The notes beneath the pieces were generated by a model. That model was not told where the DNA came from. It worked only from the letters and a program-made list of their open reading frames with translations, and did not search any database. Position numbers and translations under genes: made by a program. 64,000 nt of DNA from Mycteria americana (Eukaryota > Chordata > Aves > Ciconiiformes > Ciconiidae), in NCBI RefSeq assembly GCF_035582795.1, contig NC_134370.1:55787501-55851500 (forward strand). The letters run 5' to 3'. Below are positions 1 through 15,000 of this stretch, piece after piece (the stretch's first letter is position 1; each line of letters opens with the position of its first letter).

Positions 1-3000
1 TACAAGAAGTGTGGGCATGGAAGAATTCATATGCTTGAGTTAACCATTCAGTCATGGTGCATGTGATGTGTTGAATGTTTATTCCTTATCATAATTCTAA
101 GTATCTAAATATGGTGACCAAAACATGATACATTCCATATAATTTGCCATAATTTATATCATTCACATATGCATAATTTATGCTGCCATAGGTTAGATCC
201 ACTGAAGATATAACCTTTTTTCAAATAACTTCAGTAGAAGTCTTTTTTTTTTTTTTAAATTTAATGGGATGTATTGAGTTATTTGATGTGTATATCAAAT
301 ATGGGAAGTTTTCCTGTTTAAGTTTCTTTGCTGGTTTCTTATTTTTGTTTGCTTTGTAGCATTTACACAAAAAGGCACTCATTGCTACAGCTACAAAAGA
401 CTCACTTGGCACAAGAAATTTCATTAGGTCATGATTTTCCACTGCTAAGATGATTACATATGTTGAAGCCTGGAAAGTTCACATAGACTTCTCATAGTGA
501 CAGTGCCTGTCTGACTACTGTATTCGCCCATTGAGAAGCTGCCTGTTTGAAATACTTGTGCACGCTGAATTATTTCTTAGAAAACAGTGCTCACCCAACC
601 TTTTTCTGCCCGTGGCAGCTGCACATGTGGAGAATATAGCAGGTAAAATTATATGCAATGCACAAACCCACAAAGAATGTAGCAATATCTGTGCGTTAAG
701 AAGGGACTGATTTGCTTTTCTTTTTATTTCTTGTGAATAAACTAAATCATTTGGACCAGGTTATTTTATTCATGCATTTCAAATTTAAAATATTACTTAT
801 TAGGAAGTGGTCCTACCTGGTAGAATTTGAGATAAAACAAGGCAAGCCACTGCTTTAGGTTTTGTGACTATGGTAAACTGAATCTTCATGAATTGAACAG
901 AGGCTTTGAGGACTAATGTTCTGTCATCCATTTGCCTCTCCTGAGGACACTAAACTACTGATTTATTGACAGCTTCTTTAAAATAAATGTCTTCATTATG
1001 AGCTACAGGAATTTGTAGAATACTGCGAGTGTGAAACCTGAAGGTGAAAGGTGTGTTTTAAGACTTTTGGTTTCATATATGTTGGATAACATGGTCAAAA
1101 GAAAAGGTTATTCCTCATTTGGAAGAATATGCTAACAGTATTAGGTGCTTCCAGTGGCAAAGATGGAGTAGTTTCTCATGCATTATCTGTTGCCACTGAA
1201 GTTATGTGGCTTCCAAACACTCCCTCTTCATGTCTTAGTTTGTCATGACCTAAGGCCGCTCTACCATTCCCTGTTCTCATGTGTACTTAACAAACCGCAG
1301 ATAGACTTCTAGTGACATTTGGAGCATGTCAGTACATCTCTCTGTGGAACTTATTGCAGATGTTGATACAACTGCCAATTGTGCAAAAACTGTGTATTTA
1401 AAGAAGACAGTTCACTTACTTTGTGGCAATTGAAGTGCATCACAAAATCAGAATTCATAATGTTCTCTAATCAAACAGAACATTAGCAATGATATTATAA
1501 GCACTATTGATTGCATTGATTGTTGATAGCATTGATACAACTACTGTAAATGTTTTGCGAACATCTACAGGCCTCTTGATGGAGGGACGAGTGTGATAGG
1601 TAAAGCAGAATCAGCAATGCTAGTGTAAAATAAGTTACAATGATTGAACATGAAATATAGCAATGTGAATATTATGCTGTATGTTTAATCTCTTGTTGCT
1701 TCCTACCTTGTTTATTGAGAATTGACCTCTCTTACTCCAGTGTAGGTCTACCCAGTTACTTCTGTGTATTTTTAAACTGGATTATTTAGCATGATAGTCA
1801 CCATGTAAACAGAATTAAATGATCTGATTAGAGTCAGGGCTGCCATTCTCAAAATAAATATCCGCAGTTTCACGTAGACGTTTGTTTGTGTTAACGGTCT
1901 TGGCATTTATTTTTCAATAGCAGGCCATTTCCTAGTCCAGTGTAAGTTCCATTATCACTTGAATTTGCCACAGGAGCAGACCCTTGTGTGCATACCATGC
2001 ATTTTTGCCTCTATTTTTAATTCCTCCTTTGCTTCCTCCTGCTCTAGAAAGTTTTCCCTAACAGAAAGTCTTTCATTGTGAGACTTGATGAGTCTGCTGG
2101 TACAAGTCTGTTTCTTTAATGTTTCAGAATATGTATGTTCTGAAGTTGAAGTGAGTTTTGTTGGTGGAAGAGTTTGTTTGGGAACCTTTTCTCTGTGCAA
2201 CAGGAGAGGGATTGGCAAAGCTTGAAATTTAAAACAAAGGGAGTGTCCAAAGAAGCTCATCTTCCCCTTTGAATGTCTTCAAATTATTTTTTTCAAAGAG
2301 TATTTTAAGCATGTGCATATGCATCTCTGCCTCAATGTTGTTGGTACTCACTATGGTGCTAGGTGGACTGTTTGCCTGTCACAGCTCACTGTGTTTGCAG
2401 CTATATGACCGGTAGGAAGGTAGAACCTATACAAGAAGGGCAGTGACTCAGAAGAACCCCCTTGAACCTCATCTGGTTTATTGGAGCCAGGAACTCTTCA
2501 TAACTAGGTTGTAATGCTGATAGGAATCTCATCCTGGAACCTACATCTAGGGAGAATAATAAAATCAAATTCAGTTTCTTGGTTGACAAACTCAAGAAAG
2601 CATGATCAATTCTGATGCCGTAACACAAGAACACTGTTCTTCAAGCTGCTGGGAAGTCTCCCTCTCTGAACTCTCTTATTTTTCAGTTCTTATCATGCTA
2701 GTAATTAATTAAATGAATGCCAGTGGTGATGGGGGAACGCAGCATGTTCTTGTGCTATTAATGCCTTCTATGCTTGGAAGGAGGGAGTAAAGCAAGAATT
2801 CACTCTAATTCATCCTTCTGTAGTTGCTGGCTGGGAGCTGTACCACCTTGAGTGATGGTAGTCACAGTGAGGATTTCAGAAAGTTGCATTTCGGTGACAA
2901 GGCTAACATAGGGTCTCACTAAACGCACACGAAACCCTGAGGCAAGCAGGTTGTGGCAGAGATGTGCGCACCTTAGGTGCTCTTTTGTTTCTGTTGCATA

Positions 3001-6000
3001 CAAGATGATATCGCAGTAAATAACCGTTTTCAGGCAGACACCTTAGGGCGTGGAAAAACTGGTCTGTTAGCTTTGGTGAAAAACGCCTTGAGCGTGGGAG
3101 CCCACATACCTTGGCCTTTCCCTGGTGAAGGCCCCTCCTCAGAATAGCCTGCAGAGTGGAGTGTCCTGTGCTGGGAGCTGCAGCCGCCAGGAACACTACT
3201 GGCTCCTCAGTGCTTGGGGCACTTACAGGGTGCAGCCAAGTGATTTGATGGCCATGAAATGGAGTGTATCTGGTTTAAAAAAAAAAAAAAAGGTTGGCGA
3301 TTCCTCTGAGGCTTGGAGAGACTGCAAGCTCTCTCTCTGGGAAAGCTACTTTATGCTGACTGGGGTCATCTAAGCTGTTTAACATGAGGGGCATCATAAT
3401 CCCTTGCTGCTTTTCCTGGCACTTCAGTTTTACATTACCTGGTAGCATTTTCCCCTGCTCCAATATAGTTCTTTTGGAAAAATAATTAGGTTCTGTCAGA
3501 CTCATTTGTGCGATTTACTCCAAAAAGTTTGGTCTTAATCAGAAAAACTTACCTGCCTGAAAGCTCTTCTATGTCCTACCTCTTTCCAATTGCAGAGAGG
3601 AGAAATAAGTAAAGTGCATTTACCTCCACTCCTGCCCCCTCCCCACTCCTGACTTGGAAAAAATTTCCAAGTGAAGAATTTGTCAAAGTCTAAATGACAC
3701 AAAGACACATTTTGTGATCCTGCATGGCGCACTCCTCTGAAAAGGGGGCTTGTGCTGAAGAATTAGCCAACTACCTACTACACTTAGCATTCCCCCAGAG
3801 ACTTGGCCTTCAGTTGTTTAATTTCCTCTGGAACTATTTATATCTCGTTACAACCATGATTATAGCTAAGCTTTAGTCCAGGGCAGCAAAGATGACAAGG
3901 TGATTCTACAGTCTATAGAAATGGAATAAAGGTGTGTAAGAAGAGCCAATGCAAAGAATTTCTCCAATTAAACTGCCTGATGCATGTCACTCAAGTGTCT
4001 CTTGTAATAATTCTGTAAAAGTGCTTATGACGTTCTATAAAGCAGTTGATAGGATGGTCAGATATGACATAGTGGTTTCGTTTGCACCATATTGCAAGTG
4101 GATGTGCTAGAAAAATGTACATTTTAAAAAGACATCTCTGACAGCTTTGACATCTTTCTCATTAAGAACTGCAAATGCTTTAATATTGAGAAGGAATACT
4201 GTTTTAAGAGCATTACATGTGTTAATGTAGTTGTTTCTGATACCTAGGGCTATAATTTCAGTTTTATCCCAGGTTTTGTTGGTGTCAAAATGTAGTCTCA
4301 CATCCTTGTGTCTGAAAATTCTGGGATAGCCAAAATGGTGTATGTGGGAATTGATACTGCTTTTTGGTTATAAGTTACTATGGAAATTTAGCTTGGGATT
4401 CCCATACAAATTCAAGGAGCCAGGCATTCCTGCAGTTTCGTTAAATGATGTGAAAGAAACACAGTTCTTCTCCCTCAACACTCAATTTTTTAAAAATTTC
4501 ATAGTTAACTGTTCTGAAATGCCATTCAATAAAATATAATCTAATATTACAGATATACTTTATTTCTGTTTGAGGTATTTTATATCAGATCAGACATTTA
4601 CAGTTAATGAAATGTTGATTTGAACAAACTACAGCTCTGTTTAAAAAAAAAAAAAGATTAGATATTACTTTAGTTCTTAATAAAGATCAACTGAAAGCTC
4701 AGTTTTCTTGCTTGGAAAACCAGATGATACCACTGTATGCTGTATATACTGTAGCCATTATATTTACATTGTTACATAGTGAAAAGTGTCTAATAGCTCA
4801 GTAGGTGACCAGGACAAATATTATCATTTATTTCCACTGTTTACAGCTGGGTCAGTCTAGTGTTTACTCATGCTGATTACATCCTTAAACTAAACCTCTT
4901 ATCTGTCAATTCTCCTGATTGTGTGTAACAGGCTTGCTACTACTACTTACCAGCTAAAACATAAGGGATTTGCTGAGAGACAGGAGGAGGAACTGGTCAT
5001 AGTAATAAACCCAAAAGCCCTAGAAGTAGACTGGGCATGTTTAAAAGCAACCTCTTCCTCAGCTAACTGTGATGTCTTTCTCTTTCGCAGACATGGCTGT
5101 TTATGTGTATTTGTACTTAACAAATCTGAGCTCTTGCCTAGTATGATAGTGCGCTTCTACTACATGTCAATAAACAAGACACACATTCCTTGCTTCATAA
5201 TCATGAAAGGCAGACCTGTCACCACTCTAAATGAGCCTGTCTTCCAAATGCAGACGTGGCATATCTGCATATCATTTTTTCCTTGTTTTTTTCTTTCAGG
5301 ATTTAAAAGGGGAGTAGGAGAAACCTTTATAGATTAAAAGAGAGAAGGGAGGGGGTTTTATTACCCTGTAACTTATTTTACCTGCAAAATATCAAAGCAA
5401 ACTGCTTTGATAAGCTTTTATCTCTTTTATATAAGGAACCATATTGCATTTTTCCAGGTTGTAAGTGTAAATAGAGATCAAACTGGTTTTTGTTCTGTTT
5501 TGTTGTTGGAATTTACAAACTGTCACATCATGTTTTGTTTCAAATGTATGTCAGTGCTAGTAATTTCTCTAGATTGTTTGTAGCAGAGAGCTCCTTTTAG
5601 GTTCAGATTTACTGATCTTGCTTGTGCAAGAACTAGGTTGGGTGGCAGAGGCAGGGAAGGAATTAAACCTCTGTCTTGTGCAGCGTTTCTGATTATGTAC
5701 TGGTTGGTCCATGTGCAGCTTGCTGTGTACCAGGACAAGTAAGCGGGGAATATCAGGAGGCTGCACAGTGCAAATACACTGAGATGAGGTGACCAGACCA
5801 CAGACTCACCCACTTGGTTCATGCCTCCCTTATGGAAGAAAAATACTAAACTGCTCTGTTCAGATGAAAAATTGATTCACTCAGATTGTAAATTGAATTC
5901 TTACTGAGCAAAACCGAAGCTCACGTTTAACTATGTGGCCCTTTGTTGGAGCTTATTGGCATGGCATCCATTACAACAACTGTGTCTTTGGCTCAGCTTT

Positions 6001-9000
6001 ATTTAAGCACTCTTACACATGACTGAGTGGGAATCCTAGATAAATATCAGCTTGTTCTGAGCAGATTTGCTCAGGAGAAGCCAGTTAACTATCAGCTGCT
6101 AATGCTGCATACTTATTATGCAGTTCAAGTGCCACATCTGTAAAAAATGTAGTGCCTTCCTTCCTGTGTAGTTCTGCAATTATTTCTCTTGCACTGTGCA
6201 CTACTGCAGATTTGTATCATAATTACATATTTTCACTTAAATTTTCTTAAAAAAAAATTACTTTGTCATGTTTTCTTTCTGAGAGCATTTAAGTTTGCTT
6301 CTATTAAAGACATTGTATTTATAAGTTCTTTTTTTAATCACATCACAGTTACTTCTCCCCATGTTTTTGTTTCTTTGAAAGTAAATGTTATTTTCATACA
6401 GTTCATTTGTAATGGAAAGCTTTAATTAATGTTTAATGTATTTGTCAATTTTAAATTACACCATCAAGCCTCTCAATAGGTTACTGATTTAGCCAGTAAT
6501 CAGCTTCAGTAGGTGGTGGAATACTGAAATCTGTAACATCTGCATTAGCAGCATAACTGATTTTGGTGTTGATTAAAATGTTACATATGACAGACAGTAA
6601 GAGGAATCTCTAGGCTCTCTTTGAATTAACTGCAGAGTCATGAAATGGCTCTAAAACTCATGGAAAATTATGAATTAGTCTACATGCGAAGCATTTAATC
6701 TTGGGTCAGAAATATGCTAGAGAGCAAGAATGCATCTCTCAACTAGACGGTTAAGATCTTTGAGAAACAGGTAGGTTGTGCATTGGAAGGATTGCCTAAT
6801 ATATCTTTATGTAACCTTCTTGAATGTGCTCTCTGAACTGTTCCAGTTTTAACCCATTTATCTGGGAAAATAGTCCTGACATGCTCATTTAAACATGCCT
6901 TGACTTTTGCAGTAATTCATTTTAACTTCCCAAGCTAGTGGCTCTTTAAAGGGGAAGGACATGGTGAGGGAGGAGATGACCCAAGTGCAGAATAAAGATT
7001 GAATGTACTTTACTTCAAAAAACAAAATAGACTGCTAAGACCAGTTAAGCCTGGCTCTCTAAAGAGATAGTGGGAGCTGTCAGGATGAGGGAAGTTGCAT
7101 TATTTCATGGGACAATGCCTTGTAGCAATTTTAAAGGTAACAATGTAAAGATACAGGCTTTACTAAGGCAACAAGAGAGATTATGTTCCATGGGCCCACT
7201 CCAGTAGCATGGAGGGTTGTTGCCTGTTTTTGAGAGACTTTCTGTCTCTTTATCAGCTGTCCCCATAACTGAGTTGGACGCATCCACTTCTCTCAGGGCA
7301 TCAGACTAATTGTGTCACAACTCGAAGAACTGGAATCAAGGGTGCTCAGAAATAGGAGGGGGAGATTTTTTGCACTCTGGCAAGATAACTTGCCAGCCTA
7401 TCATAAAGCAAAATGTGTCGCCTTCAAAGTATTTAAAGGTAAAATTTTCCGTGGTGGGAAAGCGATTAGAATCTTGCAGGAAATGCTCTCTGCTCTGCAT
7501 TGTCAGGGTAGAAATTCCACCATTTAAAGCTAAACCTGCATGGGAATTCAGTTGGGAAATTGTGTCATGTTGATTGAGTAATAGTTAGGATGTATGCAAA
7601 TAGTGTTTCATTGTACGTTTGCTAGAGCTGAAGGTTAAAATTATTTCATGAAAAGAACATATTGATCACTCTTTACATCAAGAAAGTTGTAAATTATGTT
7701 AAATAAAAACGCTCAAAGTTGCTTTTGAAATGTTTCTAAGTATTACAATGAATATGTAATAATATACCTTTTAATAGCTATAATGTAAAAGCAACCAGTA
7801 ACTGAAGACTGATTTCTTGGAGGTGGAAATTAAGGTAAATATGTACCCCTGTTTAAAGAGAAAAAAGAGCAAACAGTTAACAATGACAGGAATGACCAGA
7901 TAATTGCTCAAGTTTCTTAAACAAAACAACAAAATAAAACAACCCAAACAAAAAAAATCCCAACAACTGTGTACATTCCTGCTATATACCTTTTTTTAGA
8001 TTTAAACAGAACTTTCAGTACAGTGGGTTTGGTGGTTTTGTTTTGTTTGTTTGTTGTTTTTTTCCTGAAATGGGAGCATTTGTTTCTGGGAGACAGCATT
8101 ATTTAATTTGCTATTTATTGGACTTCATTAGTAAAATACTTAAGTCCTGGATTGCAAAGAAACTGCTCCTTGGAGAAAGCTTAGAGAAAACTCCTGTTAT
8201 AGGAAATTAAATCAACATTGTCCATTAATCATACTGCATGTCAACCCCCAGACCTCTCTTGATTGTTCTTGGTGAATGTGAGGAACCATTAGATGTGTGA
8301 GGTCCTTAAAGGTCTGAGTAAGTCAAAGGGGAAGAGTTTAAAAAAATGCCATCATTAGCACATGAAAGAGACTTCAGAGTGGACAGAAGAAAACATTTGC
8401 TGTACAGGGCTAGTTACATTTCTTAATTTTTTCCCCTGTTTTTTTTTTATTATTTTCTTCCTTTGTTTAACAACAATCCAGATGTTGTGATCAAATGTTA
8501 ACTTGATTTCTCCTGATTTTTTTTTTTCATTAACTTTTTTTGGGTCATGTTACCACTTGTGATGGTTGTATGGGAAAGGTAATAGTAGGGGCTCTTTGCA
8601 AATTCTGTGTTAGTAATAAGTAAATGCACTTCTAAAGCTAAGCTAATATGTTTTCTGGCAGCTTTCCTGCCTTGAGTAGCACCTTGGTTATATATTTGCC
8701 ATGAAGGCATTATTGCTAACAGAAGCGTTTTTCTATTTTGGGAAAAGATGCAATTGTGGAAAAGCCGATGTTGGTTTGGTGTGGGTTTTTTTTTTTTTTT
8801 CAGTCTGTCTGGAGTCACACTTTTGTGGCAAATGAAGGGAGGGTATGCGGGAAGCGGGGAAAAAAACAATCTTGTGTTGGAAGAAGCAGGTCTTGCTGTG
8901 AAAACTTCTCTTCCAAAGCTGCAATTTTTTTGCATCTGGGAAAAAAGTTTAGTAGAAATAAGTGTTGCATAAAAAGTGTATTTCAGTATTTATACTCACT

Positions 9001-12000
9001 TCTGCAGTGTTTTTACCATTATCATAGCTGAATATTGTATGCTGACTCAAGCTGGTTATCACTACAAAACAAAAATACTTGTTACTGCACATGTTTGTAG
9101 AAGCTGGGACAGGGAAATATATTCTTGATCCTGTTTGGTAGATGAGTTCAAGTCTTGAGTTTTCTGCCTTTTGTGTGCATCCAGTTGTGCATGGTGTGGC
9201 TCCTTGTACGACTGACACATTTGTGTATTTGGACAAAGGAGGAGACATAAAATATTGTGTGCAAATACATCTTGAAAATGTGGTCTGCATATCAGATCTC
9301 AGGACTTTTTTTTAAGGCAGTTGAACTGGAGATGTTTAGAAGCAGCAGGGTAGGACAGTGTATATGGGGGAAGAGAGGCAGATGGGTAGGTGTTGCACTA
9401 CTGTGCCTTGTGTTCATTTACCCATCAATTCCCCACTTTCTCCTTTGTATATTTAAGACGGAGGGAGGGATGTGCTCACAGGCTGTTGCCTAGCTCTGTA
9501 TCTGTGTGTCTATATTTGCATGTGTATATGGAAACTGTTGGGAGAAAAATAGGATATCTTCTGGCTTCCCGATCTTCTTTGTCTTAGTCTAGTCCAGCAC
9601 TTCTCCATCAGAAGCATACCTCTTATTATTAGTCCTTTGTGTATTAATTTTTGTTTTCATGATAATTGTTAATGTTGGCCTAACCTAGCCTTTTTTCTCT
9701 ATTCATGTCTTTTGGCTGCCTTCTTACTGCTTCTCACCTGCCTTTATTTAATTTCTCTTAGTTTCCCATCAGTCCTTGTTGCCTTGGTGACAACTACTTG
9801 CTTTGGAAAACCCATAGCTGTAGCACTCCCTACCAGTTATTTGTGCTGGAAAACTTTGCTCAGGGGTGGCTTGGATATATTAAGTCTTTGTATGTTATCT
9901 AAGCGGAGCAGACAGGTATGCATGGGCTGTGATTGGAAGAGCCCGGTCATATATGCAGTGATAATCATCCCTCTCCTTCAGAAAAGACAGCCGGATCATG
10001 CTTCCAATCAACCCAATAAAATATCTGAAGAAAAACACCAAAGCACAGTCAAGTTGTAGGACAGAAAAGCGAATTGCTTAGCATGATTCAGAGTGCAGGC
10101 ACAAGTCCAGGGTATTCTGGCTGGCCTAGCAGTGCCTACACCTCCCTCTTTTGCTTGAGCCTCCCTGTCGGAAGATCTGCCTCTGAAGGGTCATCTTTGC
10201 CCTTGTTGAAGCCAAGAGGAGTCTCCTCTGTGGGACCCCAGAGCCTGCATTGTCCCTTGTGCTTCCGTGCAAGGCAGCTGAAGCACACTGCCTGGAGCGG
10301 TCTGACAAAAATCCACTTTAGGTAGTTACTCATATTTCCACTTTTCTTTGTTATTTCTGCTAATAACACATGCCTGTTTTTTTCCAGCACTTTGTAACCG
10401 TTCCAATGAGTTTCACAGGTGGATGAGTGTTCACTGCCCCGTCTTACAATCTGGGTACCTGAAACACAAGGAAGAGAAGGGCCGTTTTTGTGGAGTTGCT
10501 TGGGTACTGATGGTTTAAACTGAGTGTGATATGATATCCCTGAAATCAGTGACAGAACTGAGCTGTAAATTTCCAGATTTCCAGCTTTGCGTTCAGTCTA
10601 TTAGATAACAGCTCCCCCTTGAGGGAAACTTCTTTTATTAGTAAATTCATAAGATGGCTATTCTGTCATTGGAGTTTTTGTGTGGATAGGTTTGAGGTTC
10701 ACGGTTTCACCAGGCTGCATAAGATGAAACAGACTCATGGTGGCTATGTTGTGTCATAACCAGCTGGCCACAGCTGGGAATAGTGAGATGGTTCTGCCGG
10801 TGGCTCACTCTGTTGCTTTGGGATGTCACTTAGTTCTCAGAGTTCATCAAAGTGCAACTTGGAGCACAATAAAGTAGCAAAAGCTGGCACTTTTGGAAGA
10901 AAACACCGCACATTCCTTCTGTACCTGTCTGTGCTAATTTGTGCTGCTCCTCTCTGTACTTGCATTAACATTTGTGTGGTTGCACAGGGACAGGGTGGGA
11001 AGTTGGCCTGAATGAAAAATAACTCGGCAAATGAAGGTTGTAGCAGGAGTGAGCGGCTGAAGGGTGAGGGGAAGCAGGCTGGCTTCTTTCAGCAGCAGCG
11101 TTGGCTAACACTGGTTTAAAATGCTCATCAAACTGCAGGCTCAACTTAGCATTTGTAAAACTGAATTAATGATGGGAGACCCTTTTAATTGTACAAAGGA
11201 AGATAGCTAGCTAAGAGTTAAGTAGCTGTGTGTTTATTTTACTTAAGTAATCAATCAGTCAGACTGCTTTCCATTTTCTAAGTGTTGTATAAACTTCATA
11301 TGCAGAGGAATTACATCAAGATAATTTCGTTCTCCCTTTTTCAATCAAGATAGTAATATAGCTTGGATTCAAATCTTGAATGCATTAGGAAAGATAACAA
11401 AAATAACCTTGGTTATGAGTAGTCTCCTAGTCTTTTACTCTGTACCTTTCAGTTTGTTAATACAATGTTTGACATGTATTCAATGCTTGTTCTTCACAAA
11501 ACTAAGTAATTAAAAAATACAGCAGGTATGGTGAAAGATTTAAATTACAACTGGTCTGTGGTCAAACATTTTGACAATAACAGCATTGCTTCCCATGAGA
11601 AGTGAGTTTGTTTATTAAAAAAAAGTTTAAAACATTTTGAAGGAAAAATTTAAGCCAGACCAAATTCCCATGTAGATAATTATGGAAAATACTTTACAGA
11701 CATAAAAAGCATTCTTGGAAAAAGGGACACAATCTTTGAAATTCTATTCCAGATTCTGTGAAGCAGTAATTTACTTTTCTGTGTTGTTACTGCTATTCTG
11801 TGCTATTCTGACCATCTTTTAAAGTACAGTAGTATTTACATTAAAAACATGTTGCAATCCATTTCCAAGTGGGGGAAAAATACACTTTTGCCTTTACAAA
11901 ACACCACAAAGTGTAAAAGAAATAGTAGGTGCTACTTCTAGTGTTGTCAGCCAGAAGAGCAAAAGATTTTTCAGAAGTTTCAGGAAGCCTGAAATCTTTC

Positions 12001-15000
12001 AGGCTACTCTTCTTGTTTAGATGCAGCTTTGTATGGACATTAAACAACATTTTTGTAGAAGGGTATTAGTACTCAGAACACAGTTCAGAGAATTACTCTG
12101 AGTAAAGGATTTGAGCTCCTGAGAATATTAGGTCCAAATTCAGATTGCACATATTGACCTCTTTTACACCACCTGCAAGGTCTGTCTATGGTGCTTTCAA
12201 GAATACTGTTCCAGAAATTTGGTCTAAATTAAATAGACTTCAAATAAACCATTAACATCTAGTTAACTAAAAGCAACAACAATACTAACTTGCACAGCTG
12301 CTGCTACTAATATAAACTGAGTAATCCTGGTGAATTGTCTTAGAAGAGCAGAGTCCTGGCCTGGAAAGAGATGAACGCAAGATGCCGTTGAAATAATTGT
12401 TTTAGGTGGAATCAGTGTGGAGATGAAAAGTTAGTATAACTTTTACAGAGAAGCAAATTCTCCTGGCCTTCTCGATGGGTATTTGTACCAAATTTAAGCT
12501 CACTGAAAGCATTCAAGAAGGAATATAAGTATGTAGTATATCAGGCTTCATCACCTGGTGACAAGCTGTCACTTACTGTGTTCTTTTAATAAACTTTTCT
12601 GGGCAAATTCCTACCACAAAACTCATTATGAATAGCTCATGCCAGTGTGCCATTGACTATAACAGCGGTGCATATTAGAGCCAAGGATGTTGTAGGGTCC
12701 TGGATACTTTTATTATCATTACAAATGGAAATTTTCTTCAGGGCATGTCTTAGAAGTCCGGGATGTGCTGTATGAAAATGTAAAGGGTAAAAATAACACT
12801 GCTGCGCCAAACCACTAGGGAGGTTGTTCAGCGTAATCTAAATGTAATTAAAATGAATACCCTTGCTAAATGTCAAAGATATGCAACCAGTCAGAGACGC
12901 TGTAGAGAATGAGGCATCTATGAAGATACAGTGAAGGAAAAGTAACAGACATGTTAATGTATGGAGGGAGATACTGCAATACATTTCATGGCTGAGGAAG
13001 TGGAGACCTGTGTCTCGACACACTTCAGGTGCCACCACACCTTCAGGTGAAATTACTTGCTGAGCCAAGGCATTTGATTTGAACTCTTTACAAGTGCTGT
13101 TAGCTGCCTTCCCTGCTTCCTGGTTTATTAACCTGTGTAATTGGAAAATGTTTAGCATTATATGCTGAGTTTTCAATGAATACTTTGCATTAAAAGTAGT
13201 GTACAAAGGAAGCTTGATGCCAGCCTTTTATTTTAAGCCTTTTTAATGCATCTGAATTTAACTTCATTAAATGAAGTATAAGAGTTGTCATATTAGAAGT
13301 GGTAAATGTATATCAGGCTAACTGGCAGTCTATGACAAATGTCAGTTTAGCAAATTCACTATAAAACTTGTCAGCCTTCTAGGTTAACTTACCCCTCCAC
13401 CCTGTATTCAACAAATGAGTGCCAAATTTTGAGCTTCATTAAGCAGTTGCTTTATTTACATCTGCAAAATGTCTGTGTAATAATAGTTCAGTGCTCACAC
13501 AGCTGTGCATGCCAGCAAGCCCATGGACACAGAGTGTAGATTAGGTATCTATCTGTCTAGTAGGTGTGCCACCACAACCTGGTGTCTGACAAATAAAAGG
13601 GAGCACTGTGTGAGCAGGAGCACACATGGCCCTTGACACCTGCAATAACAGAATGTCCCACTGAAGTTTGGGCCCTAATTATAGATGCAGCTGGATATAG
13701 GCTATGCAGCCAATATTTGCCTTAAGAAAAATATAGTGGTGGTTTCTACTTGCATGTATTTTCAGTTTGTTCTCCTGACTTATTTTACACCTAGCAATTT
13801 GAATATGTTTTAGTGCAGTTCCTTGCCATCCTCTCAAGGAGGAGAGAGCCAGACTGATTGTTAATTGCCCTACCTGAAGCTTTTGCATCTTGCAGTCATG
13901 CTTGTAACAGTACAAGTCCTAAAGCTTGAGATCTGAGAAGAGTCACCAGACCACAGATGTTTTTGCAATGAAACTGTGCACCTCCTAGAAAGTCACTGTG
14001 GTGCAAGTAATGATAGATAGTGTTTTCATTTTGCTGCACAAAAGGGTCAAAATGGCATGGGGAGTCCATGACAGACCAGCAGAAAATGTTGGTTCTGAAA
14101 GAAAATTTATTTCATAGCTTCAGGGGAAAGTTTGGGTGCTGTGAACAGATTGCCTTTGTCATTGTGTAAAAATGTGTTGTTTGTAAGGTGATGCTGGATG
14201 TCAGGCAGTCAGTGCATATGTATGACAGAGCTTGGTACCTAAACAGATGTTAAACCAAACTTGGTAGAGTGCTTATGGCATTGTGTTTAGATGCATTTTC
14301 TGGAAGCATTACTCTTAGCATGAAGGTCAGGCAAATTGTCTAAACTTCCTTCCAAACTGAAACCCAGAAATGTTGGTCTTCACTGGGGATATCATCTTTT
14401 CAGTCTCTTCCATCTTATGGAAAAGAACCTTTTATAGCATACTCCTGTTTTGAGGTGTGCTTGTAGCAGCATTTGTGGTTTGGGTTTTTTCTTTTTCTTT
14501 TTTTTTTTTTTCCCCTGACCATCTACTGTAACGTTTGATTCACTAACCGTTTTCTCAGCTGTGCATGGGTCAGTTGCTGTATGTAAGGGAACCTGTTGTA
14601 CGGGGTGGCACATCCTATTTGGACCACTGCGTGAATTCTCAGTGGACGTATCTGTGTTAGTAACTGGGGGCAATTAAGGCTCTGCTGGCTCCTTCGGACA
14701 CTCTTTCCCTTCCCCCTCGCCCTCCCTTTCTTCTTCCAGAGATGGCCTCTCTACATAATTCCATTAAAGTGATTGTGCTCTGAGGGGTGGACTGAGGGGC
14801 AGTGCTCTCATCTTTCAAAGCAGGACCAATGAGCTATGTTCTTTCCACTGGGCAGCAACAAAAGAAAAGGTCTCCCAGAAGAAAAGACGAGCACAAAAGA
14901 TCAAAATTAGGTGTTTGTCCAGGCCTCTGGTATTGCTTTCAAGTTAGCTTTTGAGGGCTCACTTTGAAAACGGTGAGCCAGGCTAGTTAACATAAGGGTG

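Noticed and set aside
4921..5337. 138-codon open frame on the + strand
   Set aside because: No family resemblance, no coherent composition, and it lies inside a PRTG intron. Chance open frames of this size occur in 24 kb.
8498..8935. 145-codon open frame on the minus strand
   Set aside because: It runs through poly-T and low-complexity sequence (Lys-rich when read backwards) and has no recognisable domain.
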